49,500 bases of DNA from CAYUUR01 sp964510235 (GCA_964510235.1 CAZEBF010000003.1:1-49500), one strand, 5' to 3'; positions 16,629-24,711 are shown, counted from the stretch's first letter. Numbers and translations are program-made. Notes: generated from the letters alone by a model not told the origin.

Positions 16629-17419
16629 AAATTCTCTACATTGGTGATGTCATGGCTGAGCCGGGTATACGGGTGGTAGAAAAAGTTTTACCGAAGCTGC
16701 GTGCAGACAAGTCAGTTGATTTTGTGATTGCTCAGGCTGAGAATGTCAGTGAAGGCAAAGGCTTTTTACCGGCCGACATGAAGCGCCTACAAAAAGCTGG
16801 TGTTGATTTCTTTACGGGTGGCAATTGGACTTCACATAAAACCGAGATACATTCTTTGCTAACTGACCCAAACAGTCCCGTGATTGGCCCGGCCAACATG
16901 CATAACTGTCCAGGCGAGGGCTGGAAGATTGTGCAGACCAAACAGGGCAAAGTTTTGGTGGTGAGTTTACTCGGTGCAATTGTTGGTCGCGATGCCGAGA
17001 CGCCAGTTGATCATCCACTCCACACAATCGATACAATTTTGGCCGAACATGCTGACGATGTGGCGGCTGTGGTTGTAAACTTCCACGGTGATTTTAGTAG
17101 CGAAAAAGTTATCATTGGGCACTACTTGGATGGTCGCGCAAGCTTAGTGGTGGGTGATCACTGGCACGTTCCAACCGCCGATGCCCGTGTACTGCCAAAA
17201 GGTACGGCGCACATTACCGACGTCGGTATGTGCGGCACACTTAACTCATCGCTTGGCGTAACATTTGAGTCAGTCCTAACGCGCTGGAAGGATGCCAAAA
17301 TTGTCCGTAATGAAATTGAAGGCAATGGCCCGGTTCAGTTTTGTGCAGTCCTTGCCGACATAGACGAATCAACTACCCAGGCCCGCTCTATCGAGCAAAT
17401 TAGATTAGTTTTGGAGTAG
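16625..17419 (+). CDS. YmdB-like metallophosphoesterase (TIGR00282 family)
   Basis: 264 residues, family length. Conserved blocks: MKILYIGDVMAEPGIRVV, AENVSEGKGF, NFHGDFSSEKVIIGHYLDGR, GTAHITDVGMCG. The family motif GNHxxD is GNWTSHK here, so the general-acid His is replaced by Trp. In Bacillus subtilis YmdB is a cyclic-nucleotide phosphodiesterase encoded next to rny and reported to affect RNase Y; the same neighbourhood here suggests a linked role. Overlaps the upstream gene by 4 bp. Confidence 0.92.
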   Translation: MKILYIGDVMAEPGIRVVEKVLPKLRADKSVDFVIAQAENVSEGKGFLPADMKRLQKAGVDFFTGGNWTSHKTEIHSLLTDPNSPVIGPANMHNCPGEGWKIVQTKQGKVLVVSLLGAIVGRDAETPVDHPLHTIDTILAEHADDVAAVVVNFHGDFSSEKVIIGHYLDGRASLVVGDHWHVPTADARVLPKGTAHITDVGMCGTLNSSLGVTFESVLTRWKDAKIVRNEIEGNGPVQFCAVLADIDESTTQARSIEQIRLVLE

Positions 17420-17421
17420 TT

Positions 17422-18279
17422 CTACAGGTGACGCTCGAGCCAGTTCATCTTTCTAGGATATTTATAAGCTGGGCGCTTATTTGCGCTCGGGCTTAGGCCG
17501 ACAGAATAACCGCGGGCTGCAAAGACTTGCTTGAGTGTGGCTGGGTCATCAGTGTAGATACCATCGACACCTAGGTCGAGCAGACGAGACATTTCCTTAG
17601 CTTCGTTGACGGTCCAGACATGTACTTCGACACTGCGCTTATGAGCACCTTCCACAAACTGCTCGTTCACGACATCTATAATCTCGTCGCCAAACTCTTT
17701 GGTTGCCGGTATGCTAGCGATATCACCGTGCCACAGGCCATCATAGCCATCAAGCGGCATGCCCATGCAGGCAAACCAAAACTTACCTACTTCTTGCTCT
17801 GACATGGCACTTGGTGTGCCTGCTGGTGCTCCGGCCCGCAGTCTTGCAACACTATCTTCTGAAAACGAAGCCAAAATGACTCGGCCAAATGCATTGTGAT
17901 GGCGTAGCGTTTCTAGGTATGGCTCAACTGCAGCATCGTGTTTTGCATCAATACTCCAGCGATTGCTCGGAAACGCTTCTAGTAAGTCACTGAGCGCTGC
18001 GACTCCGTAGCCATCCCGTTGGACAGCACGCAGGTCGCGGAGGGTGAGCATGGAGATAGGCGTGTCGTCAGCTAACGTATCATCATGCCACGCCGCTAGT
18101 TCACCGTCGGCCAGTAAGTGCACGTCGGTTTCTAGGTAGGCAAAACCAAGTTCTACTACGGCGTACTCAAAGGCTTCCATGGTATTTTCTGGTGCGGCTA
18201 GGTTGCCGCCACGGTGGGCGTATGCAATCGGGCCATCGTGTTCGAGCGCAGTGCCTTCCCAACCAGTTCTCTGTATCAT
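17422..18279 (-). CDS. Glycerophosphodiester phosphodiesterase
   Basis: About 285 residues from the ATG at 18279. GDPD signatures: YAHRGGNLAAPENTMEAF, LETDVHLLADGELAAWHDD, and C-terminal VWTVNEAKEMSRLLDLGVDG with IYTDDP. It hydrolyses glycerophosphodiesters to glycerol-3-phosphate and alcohol. An ATG at 18285 directly abuts the -10 hexamer TAGAAT (18286-18291), so the second ATG, 6 nt from the hexamer, fits the leaderless pattern of the window. No signal peptide, so cytoplasmic. Convergent with the ymdB-like gene. Confidence 0.9.
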   Translation of the reverse strand: MIQRTGWEGTALEHDGPIAYAHRGGNLAAPENTMEAFEYAVVELGFAYLETDVHLLADGELAAWHDDTLADDTPISMLTLRDLRAVQRDGYGVAALSDLLEAFPSNRWSIDAKHDAAVEPYLETLRHHNAFGRVILASFSEDSVARLRAGAPAGTPSAMSEQEVGKFWFACMGMPLDGYDGLWHGDIASIPATKEFGDEIIDVVNEQFVEGAHKRSVEVHVWTVNEAKEMSRLLDLGVDGIYTDDPATLKQVFAARGYSVGLSPSANKRPAYKYPRKMNWLERHL

Positions 18280-18381
18280 GGACATATTCTACAATGAAGA
18301 GACTAGTTAGTATAGTCACTCATGCCAGAATGCTATAAGGGTCCCTCAGCAAAATTATTGGCATAAACTATAACTTTCAGG

Positions 18382-18387
18382 TATAAT
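18382..18387 (+). promoter_or_regulatory. -10 element (TATAAT) of tRNA-Pro
   Basis: TATAAT followed by CACCCCCTGTTAG. The same TATAAT-CACC-CTGTTA arrangement is found before tRNA-His, and a similar one before tRNA-Arg(TCG). The hexamer is about 107 nt upstream of the tRNA, so the transcript carries a long leader. Confidence 0.6.
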
Positions 18388-18393
18388 CACCCC

Positions 18394-18494
18394 CTGTTAG
18401 CGCTGTCCCGAGTTAGGGAAAAGAGCAGCCCGAGCAAAAATCGCATTTTTTGCCCGGAGCGATGAGAAAAACCGCAGGTTTGTCTCATTACCAT
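18394..18494 (+). other. Long structured leader of the tRNA-Pro transcript
   Basis: About 100 nt between promoter and tRNA with three potential hairpins: CCC-GGG inside GCTG-CAGC; GCAAAAA (18434-18440) with TTTTTGC (18447-18453); and TGAGA-AACC with GGTT-TCTCA just before the tRNA. No ORF with start signals. A similar A-tract/T-tract hairpin occurs in the leader of tRNA-Arg(TCT). Confidence 0.45.
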
Positions 18495-18571
18495 CGGGGT
18501 GTAGCTCAGTTGGCTAGAGTGCGCGGTTTGGGACCGTGAGGTCGTAGGTTCGAGTCCTATCACCCCGACCA
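18495..18571 (+). tRNA. tRNA-Pro (TGG)
   Basis: Complete cloverleaf with encoded CCA. Acceptor CGGGGTG pairs with CACCCCG; D-arm GCTC/GAGT; anticodon stem CGCGG/CCGTG with loop TTTGGGA giving anticodon TGG; T-arm GTAGG-TTCGAGT-CCTAT. Discriminator A. Confidence 0.96.
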
Positions 18572-18609
18572 ATGAAAGAGTCGTCCATTCGGACGGCTTT
18601 TTCATTGGT
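18568..18609 (+). terminator. Intrinsic terminator of tRNA-Pro that includes the tRNA ACCA
   Basis: GTCGTCC-ATTC-GGACGGC stem followed by TTTTT. The stem is extended by ACCAATGAAA (the first four bases are the tRNA 3' ACCA) pairing with TTTCATTGGT. The extension means that CCA is partly hidden in the unterminated hairpin. Confidence 0.85.
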
Positions 18610-18744
18610 CAGTGCTAAGTCTCGGTTCTACGACTCGAATTTGCCTTGGCAAATACGAAAGTCGTAGGTTCGGTCAGCAAGGCCACGCGCAGATGCTTGC
18701 ATCGAGCATGGCCGCAGCTGTGCACTGTCCTATCACCCCGACCA
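18610..18744 (+). repeat. tRNA-linked module, type A, after tRNA-Pro
   Basis: Order: hairpin (18628-18667) whose outer stem CTACGACT/AGTCGTAG and inner stem ATTTGCC/GGCAAAT surround a copy of the T-arm 5' side; GTCGTAGGTTCG (18661-18672), identical to tRNA bases 18541-18552; a 54-nt insert in the T-loop; then GTCCTATCACCCCGACCA (18727-18744), identical to the tRNA 3' end. The insert contains CACGCGCAG, a short hairpin (ATGC-TT-GCAT) and CGAGCATG inside GGCCA/TGGCC. See findings. Confidence 0.85.
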
Positions 18745-18782
18745 ATCAAAACGTTGTTCCTTCTGATGGTAGTTTCGTTCAT
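18741..18782 (+). repeat. Diverged copy of the tRNA-Pro terminator
   Basis: By hand alignment 28 of 42 bases match the terminator at 18568-18609 in register, beginning at the duplicated ACCA. It no longer folds into a strong hairpin. This shows that the duplicated unit included the terminator and is old at this locus. Confidence 0.65.
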
Positions 18783-18827
18783 AGCACTACTTTTTATAGA
18801 TCAGGACAATCCAGTATACTAATATGT

Positions 18828-19301
18828 ATGTTTGAAAGACTCAGAAGACCTAACCAGCGACCGCGTTCTTGGAGAAGGGACGTTATAATTGGAAGTCTGT
18901 TTTTAGTCAGTGATCATGCTATGGAATCCGAAGGAGCTGTATGGTCGTGGGACTTAGTAAAGTGGCAGCAAAGAATGGACCCCAATTTTGTTGTACAGCA
19001 GCCAAGCATAGTCGTCACACTGAATGCTCTACAAACTGAGCGAGTCGTATCGGGGCATTTTGAAGATTTTGACCAAGTATCTCCCAGTGCGCGTCCCGCG
19101 CGTATTCCAAGAAAGTTTTTTCGCCTGGAACCGATGGGGGTCATGCTGGCAATTGAAGCATGCGATGAGTTAGCGCAGTATCCTGACAAGCCCGTATGGC
19201 TACCAGAGCCGGGTCGTCCGATAGAAGTACAAATGCCAGATAACTTTAACTTAACCAAGCCGGAAGCTCCTCTCATGCAGGATCCATACTCACGGCCTTG
19301 A
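18828..19301 (+). CDS. Unknown protein
   Basis: 157 residues from the ATG at 18828. The frame is open upstream, but that part crosses the tRNA-linked module; TATACT (18815-18820) lies 7 nt before this ATG, matching the leaderless pattern. It opens MFERLRRPNQRPRSWRRD, strongly basic, then an apparently soluble alpha/beta region with several Pro-rich stretches. No family recognised. It is the first of three unknown genes in the same direction. Confidence 0.6.
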   Translation: MFERLRRPNQRPRSWRRDVIIGSLFLVSDHAMESEGAVWSWDLVKWQQRMDPNFVVQQPSIVVTLNALQTERVVSGHFEDFDQVSPSARPARIPRKFFRLEPMGVMLAIEACDELAQYPDKPVWLPEPGRPIEVQMPDNFNLTKPEAPLMQDPYSRP

Positions 19302-19432
19302 ATACCGTATTGCAGGGGGTCTACTGATTACGGGGATGGACGAAAAGTCGTGTTGTTTGGTGTGCTCGGTCTGTAATCACTAGTTTTTTGTTTATGCTTG
19401 CACTGACCTGAACTCGCGGGTAGACTTGCTCT

Positions 19433-20359
19433 ATGAGCGAGCGCGTAATGAACGGGGTCGAACAACTATTGGCAGCACCGGCGCCAGAAAGCTTAACTGA
19501 CTTTGTAGATTTTTGCGTTACTGAAGCAGTGCCGCCCGTACAAACCATGACGGCGTACATAGGAGAAGTTGCTGTTCAGACGGAGGCGCCACACATTGAA
19601 ATTTCTGACCCAGCCGAAGAACGTTTATTTGCACTCCATCCACTAATGCGCGAAGCAACTGAAATGGTCGATGGTGAATTTCCTGCTCCGCACGAGCTTC
19701 ATCCATTTAGGTTAGATTACCGGCGAGCTGTCACTGTTGACGGCAGTGACTTCTGTATACCGATGGCCGATGCACGTTCCTTCCTAGATTTTATGGAGGG
19801 CAGCATGACCTTTCGTCAAAGTCTGAATCAGCGCTACATTATCCGCGGCGGTAGCAGGGAAGATCTACATATCGACTTGCCAGACTTGCCTAAAGTTAAA
19901 AGCAGAATTGATGAGCTTGGTGCTCATCGCCGCGGACAATCAGTACCAGTTCTAAATGCCCTTGCATCAGCATATTTCTGGGCAGACAAGAAGTTTGTTA
20001 CTCCGTCAGAGACAGTGAGTGAGATGGCTCGTTATGCACCTGCTGGGCTGCTTTTACCAATGCTAATTACCATTGAAGAAGAATTTCCAAGCGTTCACGC
20101 AAACATCGCCCCATTGTTGTCAGAGTATCACGCAACGGGCAGGACATTCTCGAATGGTGTAATTTGGGGAATATATCCAGAGGATCTAATCAGACGTAAA
20201 CTTATTGATGGTACTGCAACTGACCAAACTACTTGGGCGGCCCACTTTGATGAAGCCACTTTTGATGAGCAGTTTTACGCTCAAGATGCAGACCCAAGTC
20301 TGGTGTTAGCAGAGGTTGAACAGCGTAAGGCCCAGCAACTAACTCGTGTAGAAAACTAG
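19433..20359 (+). CDS. Unknown protein
   Basis: 308 residues, no recognised domain, no signal peptide or membrane helix. A TAGACT hexamer lies 6 nt before the ATG. The N-terminal 90 residues are acidic; the middle has RYIIRGGSREDLHIDLPDLP and the last third RTFSNGVIWGIYPEDLIRRK. It is followed by another unknown gene after 27 bp, so the two may share an mRNA. Confidence 0.7.
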   Translation: MSERVMNGVEQLLAAPAPESLTDFVDFCVTEAVPPVQTMTAYIGEVAVQTEAPHIEISDPAEERLFALHPLMREATEMVDGEFPAPHELHPFRLDYRRAVTVDGSDFCIPMADARSFLDFMEGSMTFRQSLNQRYIIRGGSREDLHIDLPDLPKVKSRIDELGAHRRGQSVPVLNALASAYFWADKKFVTPSETVSEMARYAPAGLLLPMLITIEEEFPSVHANIAPLLSEYHATGRTFSNGVIWGIYPEDLIRRKLIDGTATDQTTWAAHFDEATFDEQFYAQDADPSLVLAEVEQRKAQQLTRVEN

Positions 20360-20386
20360 AGACAGGAATCAAAGAGGATACACCAT

Positions 20387-20953
20387 ATGAAACAACAACG
20401 AGCATCGGCCGCATTATTATCTCGGCTTCACGAACGGGTTGCAGATCTGGAGATTGATCGTCGTCTTGAGGATCAGGGCGTGCTGTTCACAGCTTGGCCA
20501 GGCCTACAATATGGACCAATTGCCTGGAATCTTAGTATGGAAGGTAGTCGCTATAGGACCAGGTATGTCGTGATTGAAGAATGTACAACGGGTGCTCCTG
20601 GTTGTGGTCCGGACCCAGACCGAACTGTTGATGTTCGGCGTCTGGTCTGTAACCTAACTACCGATACAGTCTACTCTAGGCGGGAACAGTTTTCGTTGCC
20701 TCGCAATATGGGTGGGCGTATCGAGCTTAGCAATGGCGTTGGCTACACCGCACTGCATGCATTGAGCAGCTTTGCCGATGTCCTGGCTCATATAGACAGC
20801 GGTTCAGCATCTGCGCATGTTGACTCGATAATAGAGCAGGGTGCCTCTTGGCCACCACAAGCCAGCGGCCGCCCGATAGGCTTGGAGAGTCCTCTTTTAT
20901 TAGCGCGTGTTGATGCACTGTTACTGACTGCAACTCAACTGGCATCTCAATAA
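20387..20953 (+). CDS. Unknown protein
   Basis: 188 residues, soluble, no family recognised. Opens MKQQRASAALLSRLHERVAD, helical. The central region has Cys residues in EECTTGAPGCGPDPDR and VRRLVCNL. A weak AAAGAGG precedes the ATG. It ends just before the promoter of the secreted beta-helix gene. Confidence 0.65.
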   Translation: MKQQRASAALLSRLHERVADLEIDRRLEDQGVLFTAWPGLQYGPIAWNLSMEGSRYRTRYVVIEECTTGAPGCGPDPDRTVDVRRLVCNLTTDTVYSRREQFSLPRNMGGRIELSNGVGYTALHALSSFADVLAHIDSGSASAHVDSIIEQGASWPPQASGRPIGLESPLLLARVDALLLTATQLASQ

Positions 20954-20983
20954 TTGGATTGAACACGGGTGTGATGCTATACT
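20954..20983 (+). promoter_or_regulatory. Promoter of the beta-helix/LADTG operon
   Basis: TTGGAT (20954-20959), 18-bp spacer, TATACT (20978-20983). A leader with AAGAGGT follows, 6 nt before the GTG start at 21011. Confidence 0.5.
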
Positions 20984-21010
20984 TAGCGTAAGCACTTTAA
21001 GAGGTCACGC

Positions 21011-22834
21011 GTGAAAACAAAGATTCAATATATACCATTAGTCGTACTATTTCTGATTGGCTCACTGACGCCAGTCCTTTTCCTGACTCAAAAAGCCAGT
21101 GCAGCAACCTTTGTAGTCAATTCTGTGCTCGATACAGTCGATGACAATCCCGGTGATGGTAACTGTGATGACGGTGCAGGCAACTGTACTTTACGAGCGG
21201 CTATAGAAGAAACCAATGACCTAGCTGGCGCCGATACAATTAACTTTGGTATCCCTGGCGCCGGAGCACATACCATTACTATCGGTTCGGCGTTGCCTGA
21301 CATAATTGATCAGGTTACAATTGACGGCTCAACAGAAGCTGGTGCTGCCTGTGGGGACCTTGCTCCAGATACGTTACCCGCTGAGAGCAATACGCCACAT
21401 ACTCTGATGATTGAGATAGACGCTGATGGCCTTACGAGTCAGTCGGGTATTCTTGAGATCACGAGTCACACGGCTAGTAACTCAATTATTCGTGGCCTAG
21501 TGATTAATAACATGGGGACTGCATCGGGCGGAATCTATGTAAACAATAACTCCGTATCGACAAATATTGATGATGTATTGATTGAGTGCAACTACGTAGG
21601 AACAAATGTAGCTGGATCAGCTGCTGTTAGTGCCGGTACATTCGGCATAAACATTGGTCAACCTACCAATCGGATTATTATTCGAAATAATCTTGTTGCA
21701 GGCAGTCAAGACAACGAGGCTTTAGGCATCTATCTGACGCTTGACGCTAGTAACTTTGAAGTAGTTGGAAATGTGGTAGGGCTTGATGCCAATGCAACAT
21801 CAGTGATTGGAAACCAGGGCAGGGGCATATTTGCTTACTTCAGTAACGGAATTATCGAGGGCAATATTGTAAGCGGCAACAACCTCAGTGATCTGAGTGC
21901 AGCAGAAGAGGTAGAGTTAGGCGCTATTGATATAGAAAACTCTAATGGAATTGTAGTGGCAGGTAATCTAGTCGGCTTGAATATTTCTGGCGATGTAGTA
22001 GAGAACGGATCCGATGGCATAAATGTATTCGGTAGTGAGAATGTCACAATTGGTGGCGACACTATTGGAGAACGCAACTATATTGCCGGAAATGCTCGCA
22101 ATGGTGTTCGGATGTATAGCCGCTGCAATGGCGCCTCAAGCCTAAACAATACGGTAATCGGCAATTACATCGGTACTAACACGACCGGTGCAGTTGAGGC
22201 AGGCTACGGTAATGTTGAATCTGGTGTGGCAGTCAACGAGTATTTTGGCTCTTGTGGGACCGTATCAGATATTCGGATTGGCGGCATTAATGATGATGCA
22301 GAAGCAAATATCATCGCAGGCAATGGTGATGATGGCGTGCTAATCTACCAAACACCTGGCACCGATGTAAGAGACATCGCTGTGCTAGTGAATTCTATCC
22401 ATAGTAACGGTGGCATTGGTATTAACTTAGCCGAAGATACTGACGGTGACGGTATTGCAGAAACGGATCTGGGCGTTAACCCAATAAATAGCAATCAGCT
22501 GACGAACCCAACCACTCTCGCAAACTCGTACGTCAACTATGCAGTTATCAACTCAGCGACATACAATAATAGTGGCGTAACCGTAAATTATGATTTGGCA
22601 GCCAATGAAAGTGATGGCAGCGTCGAAGTGATCGGCTATCGGCTTGATATTTACTTGAACACAGAAATCGATGGGTCCGGTCACGGCCAAGGACGTACGC
22701 ACTTGGGCTACTTCATTGTCAGCGGGTCAGTAGATGACGCTCAGCACACCTTTGTCCCGCCAATTGAAGTAAGTGATGGCATGAGTGTTAGCGCTACTAC
22801 AACAGTACTAAAAACACCGGTGGTAGAGAACTAA
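21011..22834 (+). CDS. Secreted CSLREA-type right-handed beta-helix protein
   Basis: 607 residues starting with GTG. A Sec signal peptide (about 1-32, ending KASAA) is followed by a CSLREA-like domain with CDDGAGNCTLRAAIEE at about 55-70. Then come repeated parallel beta-helix rungs such as GIYVNNNSVSTNIDDVLIE (in part) and IIAGNGDDGVLIYQ. The last roughly 110 residues form a beta-sandwich-like region. The C-terminus has no sorting signal or membrane helix, but the next gene, overlapping by one base, has a LADTG signal, so the two may act together on the cell surface. Likely adhesin or glycan-binding; enzyme activity is not evident. Confidence 0.85.
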   Translation: MKTKIQYIPLVVLFLIGSLTPVLFLTQKASAATFVVNSVLDTVDDNPGDGNCDDGAGNCTLRAAIEETNDLAGADTINFGIPGAGAHTITIGSALPDIIDQVTIDGSTEAGAACGDLAPDTLPAESNTPHTLMIEIDADGLTSQSGILEITSHTASNSIIRGLVINNMGTASGGIYVNNNSVSTNIDDVLIECNYVGTNVAGSAAVSAGTFGINIGQPTNRIIIRNNLVAGSQDNEALGIYLTLDASNFEVVGNVVGLDANATSVIGNQGRGIFAYFSNGIIEGNIVSGNNLSDLSAAEEVELGAIDIENSNGIVVAGNLVGLNISGDVVENGSDGINVFGSENVTIGGDTIGERNYIAGNARNGVRMYSRCNGASSLNNTVIGNYIGTNTTGAVEAGYGNVESGVAVNEYFGSCGTVSDIRIGGINDDAEANIIAGNGDDGVLIYQTPGTDVRDIAVLVNSIHSNGGIGINLAEDTDGDGIAETDLGVNPINSNQLTNPTTLANSYVNYAVINSATYNNSGVTVNYDLAANESDGSVEVIGYRLDIYLNTEIDGSGHGQGRTHLGYFIVSGSVDDAQHTFVPPIEVSDGMSVSATTTVLKTPVVEN

Positions 22835-23169
22835 TGAAGTACCTTATACGAACCATTACTGTCTGGGTTTTCATTGTTTCGTTTGGTGTCTTTGTTGCGC
22901 CAAACGCATTGGTAAGCGCCCAAGAAATTACTCCGGATCCAGGCGCCTACGATTTTAGTTCCACTTCTGAGTTTTCAGAAAGCCAGTTACTGACAGAAGG
23001 TGCCGATGTGCCCGTTACGCCCGCACCAACTGATGAGAACTCAGCTGCTGCTGGAGATGCTGCTGCTGACTTGGCTGATACAGGCCAGCCGGTCATCCAT
23101 ATGGTTGCTGGCGCTGTTGTCTTGATCACGGGCTCAGTCATTGTGTATCAAAAACGCCTAAGAGCCTAG
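22834..23169 (+). CDS. Small secreted protein with C-terminal LADTG sorting signal
   Basis: 111 residues. Signal peptide about 1-28 ending VSAQ, a disordered acidic Ser/Thr/Ala/Pro region, then LADTG at about 81-85, a hydrophobic segment and the basic tail YQKRLRA. LAxTG is the motif used by class E sortases of Actinobacteria, so this should be linked to the cell wall or another surface partner. No sortase gene is in this window. Its ATG overlaps the beta-helix gene stop (TAATG). Confidence 0.85.
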   Translation: MKYLIRTITVWVFIVSFGVFVAPNALVSAQEITPDPGAYDFSSTSEFSESQLLTEGADVPVTPAPTDENSAAAGDAAADLADTGQPVIHMVAGAVVLITGSVIVYQKRLRA

Positions 23170-23189
23170 CGTCGGTTAGTTTGCAGACG

Positions 23190-23195
23190 TATAAT
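23190..23195 (+). promoter_or_regulatory. -10 element (TATAAT) for the dolichol-kinase-like gene
   Basis: TATAAT lies 8 nt before the ATG at 23204, with no Shine-Dalgarno. Confidence 0.5.
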
Positions 23196-23203
23196 AGAGC
23201 CCA

Positions 23204-23848
23204 ATGAACTACATCATTGCCATTGTCGGCGTATTTTTATTGCTAATAATCTCTGAGTACCTCTGGAGAAAGCAACACGTCCGCGGAGAGGTTGGTCGCA
23301 AACTAGTACACGTTACGGTTGGGATGTATGTAGCTTTCTGGCCGTACTTTATGAGCTGGCAAGAGATTCGGGTGATGTGTATTGCGTTCTTCTTTGTGGT
23401 GCTGATATCGCAAAAACTTAACACATTCAGGGCTATACATGAGGTTAGTCGTCGCACACATGGCGAACTATTATTCCCGGTGGGTATCATGATTGCTTCA
23501 TTCTTTGCGAGCAATGAACTAGTGTTTACAGTGGCTGTGCTGCACCTGGCTTTGGCTGACGGCTTCGCGGCTATATTGGGCACTCTATACGGGCAGCGGC
23601 GAAATTATCGTGTCTTTACCTATAAGAAGAGCGTCGTTGGCACACTCACTTTCTTAGCTATATCATTTCTGTTAATTGGCTACGTAGTTGTAACTCAGGG
23701 CTCGTCGTACGCGCTTGCTAACATTTGGATTGTTATTTGGTTGCCAGTCATAGCAGCATTTATGGAAAACGTTGGCATCTTGGGTCTGGATAATGTGCTA
23801 GTTCCGTTGGTTGTGGTGGCTGGACTGAATACCTTACAGCTTATCTGA
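23204..23848 (+). CDS. Dolichol/phytol kinase-like CTP-dependent membrane kinase
   Basis: 214 residues with about six hydrophobic helices. GRKLVHVTVGMYVA and the cytidylyltransferase/dolichol kinase signature ALADGFAAILGTLYG followed by YKKSVVGTLTF match the VTE5/Sec59-like family, in which these segments bind CTP or the lipid alcohol. A likely role is phosphorylation of a polyprenol or other lipid alcohol, consistent with an organism that depends on salvaged lipids; this is inference. Confidence 0.75.
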   Translation: MNYIIAIVGVFLLLIISEYLWRKQHVRGEVGRKLVHVTVGMYVAFWPYFMSWQEIRVMCIAFFFVVLISQKLNTFRAIHEVSRRTHGELLFPVGIMIASFFASNELVFTVAVLHLALADGFAAILGTLYGQRRNYRVFTYKKSVVGTLTFLAISFLLIGYVVVTQGSSYALANIWIVIWLPVIAAFMENVGILGLDNVLVPLVVVAGLNTLQLI

Positions 23849-23861
23849 TATACTGAAGAGC

Positions 23862-24443
23862 ATGACTACACAGAAAAAGAACCAGAAAAAATCTCCATAC
23901 CAAAAGGCTAAACAACACCTCGAAGATTATTTGAGCGAATTTGTATACGGTGGCATTGATGGTGCTGTGACTACTTTTGCAGTCGTGGCTGGCGCAACAG
24001 GTGCGCGTTTTGACTCTAAAGTTTTGCTGGTGCTCGGCTTTGCAAACTTGATTGCTGACGGCTTCTCTATGGGTGTAGGCTCCTACCTTTCGACCAAATC
24101 AGAACAACAGCTTATGGAAAAGAAAGGTGAGTCGATCGTTGATGAGCCTTCACCGGTTATCAACGGCGTGACCACATACGCATCGTTCATACTAGTTGGG
24201 CTCGTACCATTGCTGGTATTCACAGCAGACTTTATCTTTGATCTTGGTATGAACAACATGGATGCTTTCTATCTCACGGCGTTTATGACAGCACTAGCTT
24301 TTGTTGGAATTGGTTTGCTCAAGAGTCGTGTTGCTCAAGCGCCACGTGTCCGTGCAATCATGGAGACATTAGTTCTGGGTGTAATTGCAGCAGGCCTTGC
24401 GTATGTCTTAGGTGATTTGCTCGAGAAGCTGATCACTGGCTAG
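23862..24443 (+). CDS. VIT1/CCC1-family transporter
   Basis: 193 residues. The family opening FVYGGIDGAVTTFAVVAGATG and ADGFSMGVGSYLSTKSE are clear, and about five membrane helices are visible. These proteins export Fe2+ or Mn2+ from the cytosol. The cytosolic metal-binding domain of longer homologues is reduced here. TATACT lies 7 nt before the ATG; leaderless. Confidence 0.88.
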   Translation: MTTQKKNQKKSPYQKAKQHLEDYLSEFVYGGIDGAVTTFAVVAGATGARFDSKVLLVLGFANLIADGFSMGVGSYLSTKSEQQLMEKKGESIVDEPSPVINGVTTYASFILVGLVPLLVFTADFIFDLGMNNMDAFYLTAFMTALAFVGIGLLKSRVAQAPRVRAIMETLVLGVIAAGLAYVLGDLLEKLITG

Positions 24444-24457
24444 AGACACCTGTCTCT
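24442..24457. repeat. Short palindrome at the VIT1-like gene end
   Basis: AGAGACA-CC-TGTCTCT, perfect arms of 7 bp immediately before the TATAAT of tRNA-Gly. No T-run, so it may be an operator-like site or a weak transcript end. Confidence 0.4.
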
Positions 24458-24459
24458 GT

Positions 24460-24465
24460 TATAAT
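24460..24465 (+). promoter_or_regulatory. -10 element (TATAAT) of tRNA-Gly
   Basis: TATAAT is 21 nt upstream of the first tRNA base. Confidence 0.6.
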
Positions 24466-24486
24466 GGCCACGTTCAGTTGATGCCA

Positions 24487-24561
24487 GCGGGTGTCGTATA
24501 GTGATTAATATGCTAGCCTTCCAAGCTTGAGACGCGAGTTTGATTCTCGCCACCCGCACCA
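24487..24561 (+). tRNA. tRNA-Gly (TCC)
   Basis: Acceptor GCGGGTG pairs with CACCCGC, CCA encoded. Anticodon loop CTTCCAA gives TCC. T-arm GCGAG-TTTGATT-CTCGC. The outer anticodon stem has a T-T mismatch and the T-loop begins TTTG instead of TTCG. Confidence 0.93.
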
Positions 24562-24634
24562 AACAAAGAGTCCGCCAAGTGCGGGCTTTTTGTTTGGCAG
24601 TGGCCGTGAAGCAAACTCGATCGCCCGATAGGGC
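24545..24634 (+). repeat. 90-bp direct repeat, copy 1 (tRNA-Gly 3' end, terminator, half hairpin)
   Basis: Starts at TCTCGCC in the T-stem of the tRNA, includes the terminator and the left arm plus loop of the following hairpin, and ends GATAGGGC. Perfectly repeated at 24695-24784, 150 bp away. Confidence 0.93.
24558..24597 (+). terminator. Intrinsic terminator of tRNA-Gly
   Basis: GTCCGC-CAAGT-GCGGGC with TTTTT; extended by CCAAACAAA (starting in the tRNA CCA) pairing with TTTGTTTGG. An identical second copy is at 24708-24747. Confidence 0.88.
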
Positions 24635-24711
24635 GAGTTTGCTCGTAACGAGCACGCGCAGAAGCTCGCTTCGAGCATGCGAGGAAACGGATTGTCTCGC
24701 CACCCGCACCA
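24598..24711 (+). repeat. tRNA-linked module, type A, after tRNA-Gly
   Basis: Hairpin GCAAACT-CGAT-CGCCC-GATA-GGGCG-AGTTTGC (24611-24642) contains a copy of GCGAGTTTG (24633-24641). A 53-nt T-loop insert follows (24642-24694) with CACGCGCAG, AAGC-TC-GCTT and CGAGCATG. Then TCTCGCCACCCGCACCA (24695-24711) repeats the tRNA 3' end exactly. Confidence 0.87.

Noticed and set aside
18612..18827. N-terminal extension of the 18828 gene
   Set aside because: It would translate the tRNA-linked module; a -10 hexamer 7 nt before the ATG at 18828 gives a better start.
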